DNA of 64,000 nucleotides from Methanocella conradii HZ254 (GTDB lineage: Archaea > Halobacteriota > Methanocellia > Methanocellales > Methanocellaceae), in the NCBI RefSeq assembly GCF_000251105.1, contig NC_017034.1, forward strand, positions 1,674,001 through 1,738,000, written 5' to 3'. Position 1 is the stretch's first letter. Each line of letters begins with the position of its first letter. The translations under genes and the position numbers were made by a program. The notes beneath the pieces were generated by a model that saw only the letters and a list, made by a program, of their open reading frames with translations, was not told the DNA's origin and searched no databases. This document shows positions 41,181-49,719 of the stretch, in pieces.

Positions 41181-42661
41181 ATGACCGGCACGCTCCTCAA
41201 AAAGTTGATGTCACATAAGGGCCCATGCAGGTCCCGAATATCCTCGTATCCATATAGAATCATCAATAATCGCTCAAGCGCCAGGCCCCACGCAATGACG
41301 TCACACTCTATGCCATACGGGGCAAGCATCTCCTTTCTAAACATGCCCGAGTTGCCCACCTCAATCATGCGGCCACTCCTCGGGTGCTTACCATATATCT
41401 CCAGGCTCGGCTCCGTGTAAGGGTTATACGTGGGCTTGAAGCGTAATTCGCTGATGCCGAAGCGCGAGTAGAACTCCTTGAAGGTGCCCATCAGGTCACG
41501 CATGCTGAGCCGGTCATCCATCACCCAGCCCTCTATCTGGTAAAACTCGAGTAGATGGGTCATATCAATGGTATCGTTCCTGAAGACGGGCGCCACCGAG
41601 AAGAACTTTTGAGGCGGCTTCTTAAAAATGGCGAGGTACCTGGCCGTGAGCGAGGTCGTATGGCCCCTGAGCACGAGCCTTTTCGCAATCTTCTCATCCC
41701 ACCTGTAATTCCATCCAAGCGAGCCGGTATCGCCCCCGTGCTCGTGAACCTCCTTGACTCTGCTCACCAGCTCCCGTGGAAGCTGCCTGATGTACTGCGG
41801 CCTCTTCAGGTTAAACTGGTCCCACTGCGTCCTCGCCGGGTGGTCCTGCGGCATAAATAGCAAATCGTTGACGTAGAACTCGGCGTCAACCATGGGGCCC
41901 TCCATCTCCTTGAAGCCCATCTCAATGAGGGTGCGCTTGACCTTGTCCATGGCCATGCGCAGTATGTGCTTTTTGCCGCCATACTCCATTATGACAGGGG
42001 CGCTAACGTCGTACCTTCGGAATGGCTTGCCCTGCCAGGACCCCGAGGCGAGCATCTCCGGGGTAAGCTGTCCGACCTCCTCCTCCACGACAATGCCCTT
42101 TTCCTTTAGCTCGGCGCCCGCAGGCGTTATTACAATGACCTTCTCCTTCTCTTCCTTCACTACAACAATATTACGCTTCAAGAGGTCTTTCATGGCCTTC
42201 TCTTGCAGGCCCTCTTGAGTCCTGCCCTCGCTTATGATGGAAAGGGCCTCCTCGTCCGGCGACCTCCCGGCGGGCAGCGGCACAAGGACAGTGTCGCCGT
42301 CCCTCCTCTCGAACCTGGCCCAGCCCTTTTGCCTTAGCCACCCCATGGCAATGCTAATGGTCGACGGTGGGAACCTCTCCTTTAGCCTGCTGAGCGACTC
42401 GCCACGCTCCGGCAGCGCGTCATGAATGACGCGCTCGGGCAGCCCCTGCTCCGCATACCTGCGGCCCTCCTCAGTAAGCACGTACTCAAACTTTACCTCA
42501 TCCCTGACCGTCGCAAGCCCCTTCTCCGCGAGTAGATAGGCGGCATGCGTAACTGCCTCGACCTTCAGGCCAGTGGCCCCTGACACCTCGCGGGCCGTCA
42601 TCTCAACGTCGCCAATGGCCTTTAAAACCAGCTTTTCATTCGTAGATAGTTCCATCGCCAA
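41168..42661 (-). CDS. pheS: Phenylalanyl-tRNA synthetase alpha subunit
   Basis: A 497-aa class II synthetase catalytic subunit. The N-terminal ~180 residues contain winged-helix DNA/tRNA-binding modules as in archaeal PheS. Class II motifs include FYVNDLLFMPQDHPARTQWD (motif 1/2 region) and a motif-3 segment AWGLALERLLMI. It precedes pheT with an overlap and follows trpS closely. Confidence 0.95.
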   Translation of the reverse strand: MAMELSTNEKLVLKAIGDVEMTAREVSGATGLKVEAVTHAAYLLAEKGLATVRDEVKFEYVLTEEGRRYAEQGLPERVIHDALPERGESLSRLKERFPPSTISIAMGWLRQKGWARFERRDGDTVLVPLPAGRSPDEEALSIISEGRTQEGLQEKAMKDLLKRNIVVVKEEKEKVIVITPAGAELKEKGIVVEEEVGQLTPEMLASGSWQGKPFRRYDVSAPVIMEYGGKKHILRMAMDKVKRTLIEMGFKEMEGPMVDAEFYVNDLLFMPQDHPARTQWDQFNLKRPQYIRQLPRELVSRVKEVHEHGGDTGSLGWNYRWDEKIAKRLVLRGHTTSLTARYLAIFKKPPQKFFSVAPVFRNDTIDMTHLLEFYQIEGWVMDDRLSMRDLMGTFKEFYSRFGISELRFKPTYNPYTEPSLEIYGKHPRSGRMIEVGNSGMFRKEMLAPYGIECDVIAWGLALERLLMILYGYEDIRDLHGPLCDINFLRSVPVIWQQ

Positions 42662-42669
42662 CTTACCCT

Positions 42670-43923
42670 CTATTCCAGGTCCCTCGTCCTGTTGATTCGA
42701 ATGCTGTCGCCTTCCTTGACGCTGTAGTATTCTTTCATCGTCCTTTTAAGTTTTGCGACCTCTTTCCTGTCCTGCGGCCTCTTCAGCCTGTCATAGGCTG
42801 CGCTATAGTCGCTAACCACGAAATCCTTAATCCTGTCCCCGGCCTTCTCCCTCTTTTCCTGGTGCCTCTCAAGGAAGCTGGCAACCCGGTCTGCCAGGTC
42901 TAGCTTGCATTCGCCACACATTATTTCGCCACTCATGCACTTCCGCTCCCGCTCCTTCAGCTTCGCCCCATCCTCCTCGAAAAGATAGTAGTAATACTGG
43001 AATACGGCGCAGACGCCTGGCACTCCGCCGAGCTTTTTCTGCTCTTCAACCGAGACGCGGCCGCCCGTGAAAGCCCCTAGAATCTTTTTCCTTGCAACCT
43101 TAACGTCATCTGTCGTATATATGGTCGTCTCCGGGCGGGAGGCGGACATCTTATCCGAGCCTGCGAGGCTGGGCAGGAAAGTACAATGAATGGCAGCTGG
43201 CTTATAGTATCCCAGCTTTGGGGCCACGTCCCTGGTCACGCGGAAGTGCGGGTCCTGGTCGATGGCATGAGGTATCAGCACTGGGACGTTCTTGCCCGCC
43301 TGCACTGATGGTAAAAACGCCGGGGCTGACTGCATCGACGTGAAAAAGATCAAGCCAATGTTCGTCGAGCTGTCGAAGCCGAACACTGCCTTCGCCGTCG
43401 AGAACGTTATGCGCTTCGCCACCTGTACGGCTATCCTATACAGAGTCTTATTATACTCAAGGTCCGAGAATATGTAGGTCTTCTTTGGGTCGAAGCCCAG
43501 CGCTATTACGTCCAGGGCGTTCTCGTAGGAGAAGGCCATCGCTTCCTTTAGCGACAGGGAATCCTTATACAGGAATTTCTCGTCATCCGTCATCTGGAAA
43601 TAGAGCGGAGCGTCAAACGTATCCTGCAGGTATTTCGTGAACATCCATGGCATAAGGTGGCCTATATGGGTGTGGCCAGACGGTCCCCTTCCTGTATACA
43701 ATACGAACTTCTCGCCCTGCTCATATCTATCCAAAATCCAGTTAAGGTCACGGTGGGAGAAGAATATCTTCCGCTGCAATGCCATCGGTATGCTGCCCGT
43801 TATGCGCTTCCAGCGCGTGAGAATGCCCTCATCAATCGGCTCGGTGCCAAACTCCTCTATCAGCTTTGCGTAGTCCACCTTTCCGGTGACATCCCATGGT
43901 GTGACCTTGAATTCCTCGTTCAT
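42670..43923 (-). CDS. trpS: Tryptophanyl-tRNA synthetase
   Basis: Charges tRNA-Trp. The class I enzyme has the HIGH-like GPSGHTHIGH and the KMSKS-like KMSASRPETT. About 417 aa from ATG 43923; ATG 43929 and 43953 are alternatives, but only 43923 has a reasonable distance from AGGAAG. The EndA stop lies just upstream, so the genes are likely cotranscribed with pheST. Confidence 0.95.
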   Translation of the reverse strand: MNEEFKVTPWDVTGKVDYAKLIEEFGTEPIDEGILTRWKRITGSIPMALQRKIFFSHRDLNWILDRYEQGEKFVLYTGRGPSGHTHIGHLMPWMFTKYLQDTFDAPLYFQMTDDEKFLYKDSLSLKEAMAFSYENALDVIALGFDPKKTYIFSDLEYNKTLYRIAVQVAKRITFSTAKAVFGFDSSTNIGLIFFTSMQSAPAFLPSVQAGKNVPVLIPHAIDQDPHFRVTRDVAPKLGYYKPAAIHCTFLPSLAGSDKMSASRPETTIYTTDDVKVARKKILGAFTGGRVSVEEQKKLGGVPGVCAVFQYYYYLFEEDGAKLKERERKCMSGEIMCGECKLDLADRVASFLERHQEKREKAGDRIKDFVVSDYSAAYDRLKRPQDRKEVAKLKRTMKEYYSVKEGDSIRINRTRDLE

Positions 43924-43933
43924 TTTCATCTTC

Positions 43934-45058
43934 CTATAGCTTGATGCGCCCAACGCTGAAATACTGTATGCCCTTTTCCTCGTAGGCGAAGACCATTTCC
44001 TTTCGGACGCTGTTCGCCAGCCGCACAGACCTTGATAAATCCGGCAGGATGAACTCGTGGCCCCTGTCGATAAAGTCCACGAGGTAGAGGGAGTGCGGTA
44101 TTTTTTTAACCGACTCTATCCTTTCATATGCCCTGAAGTGGCTGCCAAACTTGAAGCCGGTCTTGGCGACCAGGCCTTTTTCCCTTAGGTCTTCATACAC
44201 CTTAAGCTTACCTTCGAAAGCCGGATCGATCTTGCACGCCTCGGCTATGAAGCTCTCCCGCGTTAGGCGCTCGTTCGTCTTGCTATCCAGTATCTCCATG
44301 CCATGCTTTGACATCAGGTATGCAGCCTCAACCAGGGATATCTGGAGCCTTTTTTCGTCGAGCATGTTGCCATAGAAGCCCTGCTCGTGGAGCTGTCGTG
44401 AGAGGCACTCGTCCCAGACTATTACCCTGTCGGCCATGAGTGTGGCGGCGCCGGGCTTTACCTCGACTTCCATGGGAGGCATGCTGCCCTTCATGCGCTG
44501 TAGCTTTACGCCATAGTAGGTTATGTCGCTCTCCTCGTCGACGATTGCCAGCACCATCTCCCTTCGGACGTTCAGCGCAGCGCGCAGGCTCGACATGATC
44601 TGCCGGAGAGGGAGCGGCTTACGCTCTGTTACCACGTGGACAAAATACTGGGATGCCGAAACCCCCGGCTTTCCGCCCCTCGGGTAAACGCGAAAATCTG
44701 TAACGCCGGGCTGAACGTAATATCCCCGCTCCCTCAGGTCTCTATAGACTATATACTTCAACTCAAAATATTCCTGGAGCTGCGAAGCGGCAATAAAAAG
44801 GTCCCGGAACGATAGCTTTTTCCCATCATGCTCCACGGCTATTTTATCCCGGTCCAGCAGGTAGGCCGCCTCTACAAGCGCAAGCTCTAGCCTGTCGTCT
44901 TTTATGCGCCCATAGTAGAGGCTATTGTATAGTTCCTCGATGGCATCTTTGCCCATGGCGACCCTGTCGCCCTTCAACTCGCCTTTCATGTAGATAAACG
45001 CTCGCCTAAGACCACTATCCAATAAAGGGTATTCGTATAAAAAATTATTGTAGCGCAT
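43934..45058 (-). CDS. endA: tRNA-splicing endonuclease EndA (fused alpha2 type)
   Basis: A 374-aa enzyme with two homologous halves, the fused form found in several euryarchaea. It cuts bulge-helix-bulge structures in pre-tRNA and pre-rRNA. The C-terminal half has the catalytic triad: Tyr ~307 in FRAYER, His ~320 in PHSLYL, Lys ~351 in RKEMVF. In the N-terminal half the His position is replaced (ASQYFV) and Lys is Arg (RREMVL), so that half is structural. rRNA processing stems at 311-353/3355-3396 are a likely substrate. Confidence 0.93.
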   Translation of the reverse strand: MRYNNFLYEYPLLDSGLRRAFIYMKGELKGDRVAMGKDAIEELYNSLYYGRIKDDRLELALVEAAYLLDRDKIAVEHDGKKLSFRDLFIAASQLQEYFELKYIVYRDLRERGYYVQPGVTDFRVYPRGGKPGVSASQYFVHVVTERKPLPLRQIMSSLRAALNVRREMVLAIVDEESDITYYGVKLQRMKGSMPPMEVEVKPGAATLMADRVIVWDECLSRQLHEQGFYGNMLDEKRLQISLVEAAYLMSKHGMEILDSKTNERLTRESFIAEACKIDPAFEGKLKVYEDLREKGLVAKTGFKFGSHFRAYERIESVKKIPHSLYLVDFIDRGHEFILPDLSRSVRLANSVRKEMVFAYEEKGIQYFSVGRIKL

Positions 45059-45088
45059 GAGCGAGCGCCAGCGCCGATTCCTGGATTT

Positions 45089-46039
45089 TTAGTCTCCTTT
45101 TATTTCGTCGAAGGCCATGTCTTCCCACTTTCTTTTGCCTTTGAGCATTTCGAACTCGATTGGGGTGAGCACTGGTGCCGGGAACATGCCAGCATCGTCA
45201 ATGGCGATGCGGGGGCAGGCCGTCGAGACGAAGGCATCCACCTTGAAGCTCTGGAGCCGGTCAGGGGTGATCTCCCTTATGGATATTAGTACGGCGTCGC
45301 CAGCCAGGCCCTTGATGCGCTTTGCCAGCTCCATGCGCCGCTGCCCCGGCTTCATGCCAACGATGATGCCCCACTTTTTAGCATCCATGGCCTTTGCCAT
45401 TACAGCATAGCGCTGTCTCATCATTTTTTCAACGTCTACCAGCCTGGCCTCGCCCGTGAAAGGGTCGGCGGCGACGACGGGCAACTTGCGGGCAAGCCTC
45501 ATGCCCACCGGATGAAAATTACCCGTACCTACGAATAATATCGAATCCACGCCTTCCGGCACGGCGCTGAAGTTGCATCCCAGCACCTGGCCCGGGTACA
45601 CGACCCTGGAATCGCCATTCGCTATGATCGGCTCCCTGTCAGCATTTTTTAACGTCCTGGCTATCTCGTCGAGCTTATGGATATGCTGGACGGTGGTGGT
45701 TACGCCCACTTTACGGCCCAGCAGCGGCAAGGCGTTGATGACGGCCCGCTCTACGTCGACGTCATGGTAATACTCCATGAAGACTATCCGCTCATCATCC
45801 ATCATTCGAGAGTGCCCAAAGTGGAAGAGCACGTCTACAATGCCCAGCAGTCCTTCATCTATATCACAAGCCCCATAGCAGGGGTCGCCCGAGACTATAA
45901 CAAGGGCGCCAGACTTCTCCTCTACCTCTTTCGCGAGAGCCGGGCCTTGCCGCTTAAGCCCCTCCGGGAACTGGAAGCCTACAGTCTTTGCGTTACGGGT
46001 CTTGATAATATCGAGGATCTTTGGAACGTCGAACATCAT
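45089..46039 (-). CDS. dph2: Diphthamide synthesis radical enzyme Dph2
   Basis: A 316-aa archaeal Dph2. The enzyme uses a [4Fe-4S] cluster to split SAM and transfer the 3-amino-3-carboxypropyl group to His of elongation factor 2. The three Cys ligands are in DPCYGACD, LGCNFS, and STACPRIA. GFQFPEGLKRQ near the start is typical. It lies 30 bp before endA in the same direction. Confidence 0.94.
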   Translation of the reverse strand: MMFDVPKILDIIKTRNAKTVGFQFPEGLKRQGPALAKEVEEKSGALVIVSGDPCYGACDIDEGLLGIVDVLFHFGHSRMMDDERIVFMEYYHDVDVERAVINALPLLGRKVGVTTTVQHIHKLDEIARTLKNADREPIIANGDSRVVYPGQVLGCNFSAVPEGVDSILFVGTGNFHPVGMRLARKLPVVAADPFTGEARLVDVEKMMRQRYAVMAKAMDAKKWGIIVGMKPGQRRMELAKRIKGLAGDAVLISIREITPDRLQSFKVDAFVSTACPRIAIDDAGMFPAPVLTPIEFEMLKGKRKWEDMAFDEIKGD

Positions 46040-46101
46040 TAAAGCACTTAGAATAGTTCGCCGCTACTCACATGTATATTTTTTTATTCAAAGGTATAGC
46101 T

Positions 46102-47436
46102 TTATTTTCTCTGTCCCCGCCCATATTCGAAGACCCCTGAGCATATGGCTATCGTAATTAGCGTGAGCAGCACGAACGGATAGCACATCATGACGTTAGT
46201 CATGCCGCCATATGCATGCATGTCGAGAAGAGGCCTATCATTGACGATGCTGTGGATGTGCAGGAAATTTTTTGCCATGTCTCCTATGAATAAGATAAAA
46301 ACGGATATCGCCCCTGTAATGCCTGCGATGGAGGCTGCCTCCCGCATCGACCTGGCATGGCTGTAGCGAACTGCCAGCGCCCCTATAATTGCCTCTCCAG
46401 TCGGCACTATAAAAAATGATGCCATGTTAACTATATTATTCACCCCATGGTAGGCAATGGATGATGCGCCTCCAGCGAAGAGGATTGGGGAAAACATGAG
46501 AAGAGCCATTAAAATGCCTCCGGCCAGGGCAAGCTCAATCTGGAATAAGCCCGGCAGCGGATGGCTAATAGCCTTCACGTCTGTCGCCTTTTCGGGGCGA
46601 ATAAAAATATTAGCGAGCATTCCGCCAATCAATGCCAGTACGACCCCGCCTATGATGGGCAGTGGAATGGCCAGGGAATAAAAGACGAGAGATATCCCAC
46701 GTATACTGCTCCCTTTTAATAGGAGGCTAACAAGCGGTGCCGTGAACGTGAGCGCTCCAACTATAAGGCCGGCGACGCCAATCTGAAACATGGGCCCGTT
46801 GTCAACTGCTCTTTTACGCCTCAACAAGACCGTAACTATTATCCCGGCACACGCCGCCATAGCCGAAAATACGAGCATATCTGCAAACAGTTGAAGAAGT
46901 GTAATATAGTCCAGGCCGTTCCAGGTCAGGGCAATAAAGCCCATGGATATAGACCCTGCTATAAGGCCAGATGCCATGGAATAAGCAGAGGCTGCCGGAT
47001 CAGCAGCCAGGCTTGAGCCCATACCCCTGATAATAAAAACATAAAACATGGCGCCCAACGTAGAAAATATGATGGCTATCAGGTAAAGCAGGCCGAAGAT
47101 GAGCAATAATAGCGCTACATACATATAGAATATGACAAGCACTATCACCGCAAGTATGGTGACTGCTATAATCCCCGAGATGAGCGATGATTTTACTACT
47201 TCTCCTATGGAAGCCGTCTCCTTTCCTGTCCACCAGGCAGATATCACGCCTATTAAGGAAAGACCATAGACGGCGGCTACTGCCATAAAAAACATAACCG
47301 CCCACCCCTCAACGACGTCGAGGGGCTTATCGCTCTGGCCGGCATTCGTGATAGCCAATATGCCATAAATGGCGAGCAATATTAACGGTACTCCAATAAT
47401 TCCGATGATAAGCGATTTTATGTATAGACCTTTCAA
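46102..47436 (-). CDS. Polytopic membrane protein, unknown
   Basis: A 444-aa protein with about eleven hydrophobic segments and short charged loops. No transporter motif is recognised. A TTG start is the only good in-frame codon near the first hydrophobic segment, and a stop codon lies directly before it. A TATA-like TTTTTATAAATGC lies about 40 bp upstream, and a perfect 10-bp palindrome TGGTTAACCA is at 47491-47500. Function unknown. Confidence 0.75.
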   Translation of the reverse strand: MKGLYIKSLIIGIIGVPLILLAIYGILAITNAGQSDKPLDVVEGWAVMFFMAVAAVYGLSLIGVISAWWTGKETASIGEVVKSSLISGIIAVTILAVIVLVIFYMYVALLLLIFGLLYLIAIIFSTLGAMFYVFIIRGMGSSLAADPAASAYSMASGLIAGSISMGFIALTWNGLDYITLLQLFADMLVFSAMAACAGIIVTVLLRRKRAVDNGPMFQIGVAGLIVGALTFTAPLVSLLLKGSSIRGISLVFYSLAIPLPIIGGVVLALIGGMLANIFIRPEKATDVKAISHPLPGLFQIELALAGGILMALLMFSPILFAGGASSIAYHGVNNIVNMASFFIVPTGEAIIGALAVRYSHARSMREAASIAGITGAISVFILFIGDMAKNFLHIHSIVNDRPLLDMHAYGGMTNVMMCYPFVLLTLITIAICSGVFEYGRGQRK

Positions 47437-47601
47437 TTATAATACCATAAGATGATAATATAAGCATTTATAAAAAGATTATCTCACGATTGGTTAACCA
47501 GTAATATAATAAAAAATTGTATTTTTGTGGCTTTCTCCTCATGCAAAAATAAAACCCATGAATTCGCTCCATAAGCTCATGCAAGTTCCCCTAAATAATT
47601 T

Positions 47602-48648
47602 TTAAATCCAGGCCGCATAGGTGCACTGGCAGCCCCAGTGCCGGGGCAGACGCGGCAAGTCCTGTATCTCCGACCAGGCGTACTGGTGCTTACCATTCGT
47701 GCAGGAGATGCAGCGGTCGCCGTTCACGGGCAGGATCCTGATGCCTTTGCCCAGGCGCGAGCTCGAGAGCTTTTCCAGGTCAAGGCTCATGCACGCCTCG
47801 CTGAGCCTCATGCGCGCATATAGCTGGGCTATCTCAAGCGGGTCGTCCAGGTTGCACGCCTTTGCGTAGCCGCAGCACGGGTCGGTCCTGAGCACGTTGC
47901 CGAATACTTTCCATCCAAACTCGCCGTTCGCCACGTCCAGGATGCGCCGCCCGGCCTCGGCGTAGGTCTCGCCCAGCAAGGCCGATAGCGCCAGCCTTGC
48001 GCCCACCTCCTTTCTCTGGGCCTCAAGAAGGGGAAGCTCCCCATAATCGCGGGCGAGCAGGTATGCTGCGACTTTCAGGCAGTGCTCGGGCATGCCTTTC
48101 GCCCAGTCAATGCCGGCGCCCCTCGGGAATACCTGTTTAGACTCATACTGCGCTATCCGCTTTCCTGCCTCATCCACATCTCCTTTCATGAGGCTTGCCA
48201 GCGCGTCAGACTCCATCTTCCGTCGGGCCATCTCTTTTTGCCTCAAGTAGTACTCTATAAGCTTCTTGCCCTCTCCTGTTGCCCGATAAAGCCTGACGTC
48301 GGCGACTTCTTTAGCGGCCGTCGCATAAGGCAGCGCGTCCAAAAATTTAGCTATCATCTCGGACTTTTTGCCCTTCGCAGAAATACAATGCTTCTCCAGT
48401 AACGCTTTAATGTCCGCCACGCGGAACTTCGAGTCGAATTTTTCCTCGAGCGACGCCTCCTCGATGAGGCCCTCACTTATGAATAGAGCGATGTTGTGTT
48501 CTAATGACCCTACTATAGGGGTCCATGTATTTTGTAGTTCCTGGTCTACCGGGTGATCCGTGAGGCGGATCAGCAGTTCATACCGAGCTGCGCTGAGCCT
48601 GTCTTGTGCGTCAGGATTGTACCCTAAGAATTGATAGAGTATGCTCAT
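47602..48648 (-). CDS. SAP-domain protein with phage-head-like C-terminal motif
   Basis: A 348-aa protein. A SAP-like DNA-binding helix pair is at about residues 72-105 (RVADIKALLEKHCISAKGKK). The C-terminal 40 residues read CISCTNGKHQY...LPRLPRHWGCQCTY, resembling the CxxC/CxC tail of Mu gpF/SPP1 gp7 phage head morphogenesis proteins. The middle is helical without recognised motifs. It is upstream of tRNA-Thr in a region with other accessory signs. Possible phage remnant or domesticated gene; function not assigned. Confidence 0.6.
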   Translation of the reverse strand: MSILYQFLGYNPDAQDRLSAARYELLIRLTDHPVDQELQNTWTPIVGSLEHNIALFISEGLIEEASLEEKFDSKFRVADIKALLEKHCISAKGKKSEMIAKFLDALPYATAAKEVADVRLYRATGEGKKLIEYYLRQKEMARRKMESDALASLMKGDVDEAGKRIAQYESKQVFPRGAGIDWAKGMPEHCLKVAAYLLARDYGELPLLEAQRKEVGARLALSALLGETYAEAGRRILDVANGEFGWKVFGNVLRTDPCCGYAKACNLDDPLEIAQLYARMRLSEACMSLDLEKLSSSRLGKGIRILPVNGDRCISCTNGKHQYAWSEIQDLPRLPRHWGCQCTYAAWI

Positions 48649-48798
48649 CCTTTTCCATCCCCACCTATAAAACGGTTTTTATAGGCTTAACCTTTTTGCT
48701 CTTGTGCATTAAAGGCAAATTAACCAATCATTTGAGCCTTTGAGGTGTGGCGTAAATTTTAAATAGCGTGCTCAATATGTAGAGTATGCCTTTTGGGT

Positions 48799-48872
48799 GC
48801 CTCTGTGGCTCAGCCTGGCAGAGCGGCTGACTTGTAATCAGCAGGTCGCGAGTTCAAATCTCGCCGGAGGCT
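48799..48872 (+). tRNA. tRNA-Thr (anticodon TGT)
   Basis: A 74-nt cloverleaf: acceptor stem GCCTCTG/CGGAGGC, anticodon loop CTTGTAA giving TGT, T arm GAGTTCAAATCTC, and discriminator T, as in archaeal threonine tRNAs. No CCA is encoded. tRNA genes are common integration sites, and this one borders the repeat array. I saw no duplicated 3' end that would mark an att site. Confidence 0.95.
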
Positions 48873-48948
48873 TCTATTATATAATGAATGGTTAAACACC
48901 ACATCTTCTACTCCTGAGACTAAAAGGGGTGCTTCGCTTTTAACTCAA

Positions 48949-49570
48949 GCGCTCCGCGCGGTTACTAGAGCGCTCCGCGCGGTTACTAGAGCGCTCCGCG
49001 CGGTTACTAGAGCGCTCCGCGCGGTTACTAGAGCGCTCCGCGCGGTTACTAGAGCGCTCCGCGCGGTTACTAGAGCGCTCCGCGCGGTTACTAGAGCGCT
49101 CCGCGCGGTTACTAGAGCGCTCCGCGCGGTTACTAGAGCGCTCCGCGCGGTTACTAGAGCGCTCCGCGCGGTTACTAGAGCGCTCCGCGCGGTTACTAGA
49201 GCGCTCCGCGCGGTTACTAGAGCGCTCCGCGCGGTTACTAGAGCGCTCCGCGCGGTTACTAGAGCGCTCCGCGCGGTTACTAGAGCGCTCCGCGCGGTTA
49301 CTAGAGCGCTCCGCGCGGTTACTAGAGCGCTCCGCGCGGTTACTAGAGCGCTCCGCGCGGTTACTAGAGCGCTCCGCGCGGTTACTAGAGCGCTCCGCGC
49401 GGTTACTAGAGCGCTCCGCGCGGTTACTAGAGCGCTCCGCGCGGTTACTAGAGCGCTCCGCGCGGTTACTAGAGCGCTCCGCGCGGTTACTAGAGCGCTC
49501 CGCGCGGTTACTAGAGCGCTCCGCGCGGTTACTAGAGCGCTCCGCGCGGTTACTAGAGCGCTCCGCGCGG
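48949..49570. repeat. Tandem array of 21-bp units (about 29.6 copies)
   Basis: A unit of GAGCGCTCCGCGCGG followed by TTACTA repeats without visible variation. There are 30 copies of the GCGCTCCGCGCGG core, spaced exactly 21 bp apart (29 full periods plus 13 bp). Each unit contains two adjacent palindromes, GAGCGCTC and CCGCGCGG. Four of six frames stay open, giving 7-residue repeats (RAERSSN, VTARSAL), but there is no start context or composition supporting a protein. The unit is far more GC-rich than the flanks. There are no spacers, so it is not a CRISPR. The array fills most of the 76-bp-plus gap between tRNA-Thr and the methylase. Confidence 0.95.
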
Positions 49571-49580
49571 CGTATGCCCC

Positions 49581-49691
49581 CTCGTGGACCCACGAGTTTA
49601 TTTTGCCCCTTCGGGGCAAGCTAATATAAAAGGAGCCATCGGGTTAGCGATGTTAAACCGATGTAAGACTCAAGTTAAAAACGAGGCTCCT
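49581..49691. other. Hairpins beside the repeat array
   Basis: Three structures in 110 bp: CTCGTG/CACGAG (49581-49596), TTGCCCC-TTC-GGGGCAA (49603-49619), and a closing stem AGGAGCC/GGCTCCT (49631-49637 with 49685-49691) enclosing an imperfect stem ATCGG/CCGAT. A TATA-like AATATAAAA (49623-49631) lies inside. It could be a structured RNA, the terminator of the minus-strand methylase, or the edge of a mobile element. Confidence 0.4.
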
Positions 49692-49719
49692 CTTTAGATT
49701 CAAAATGTTACATTAATTA

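Noticed and set aside
47491..47500. Palindrome TGGTTAACCA as an operator
   Set aside because: Only 10 bp, in an A/T-rich gap; chance is quite possible, so it is mentioned only with the neighbouring gene.
48799..48872. tRNA-Thr as a proven integration site
   Set aside because: No duplicated 3' end or integrase gene was found within the window.
48949..49570. CRISPR array
   Set aside because: There are no spacers, the repeat period is too short and no cas gene is near.
48940..49619. Two long ORFs across the repeat array (217 and 224 codons)
   Set aside because: They are simple translations of a 21-bp repeat with no stop in four frames; no ribosome binding site or domain.
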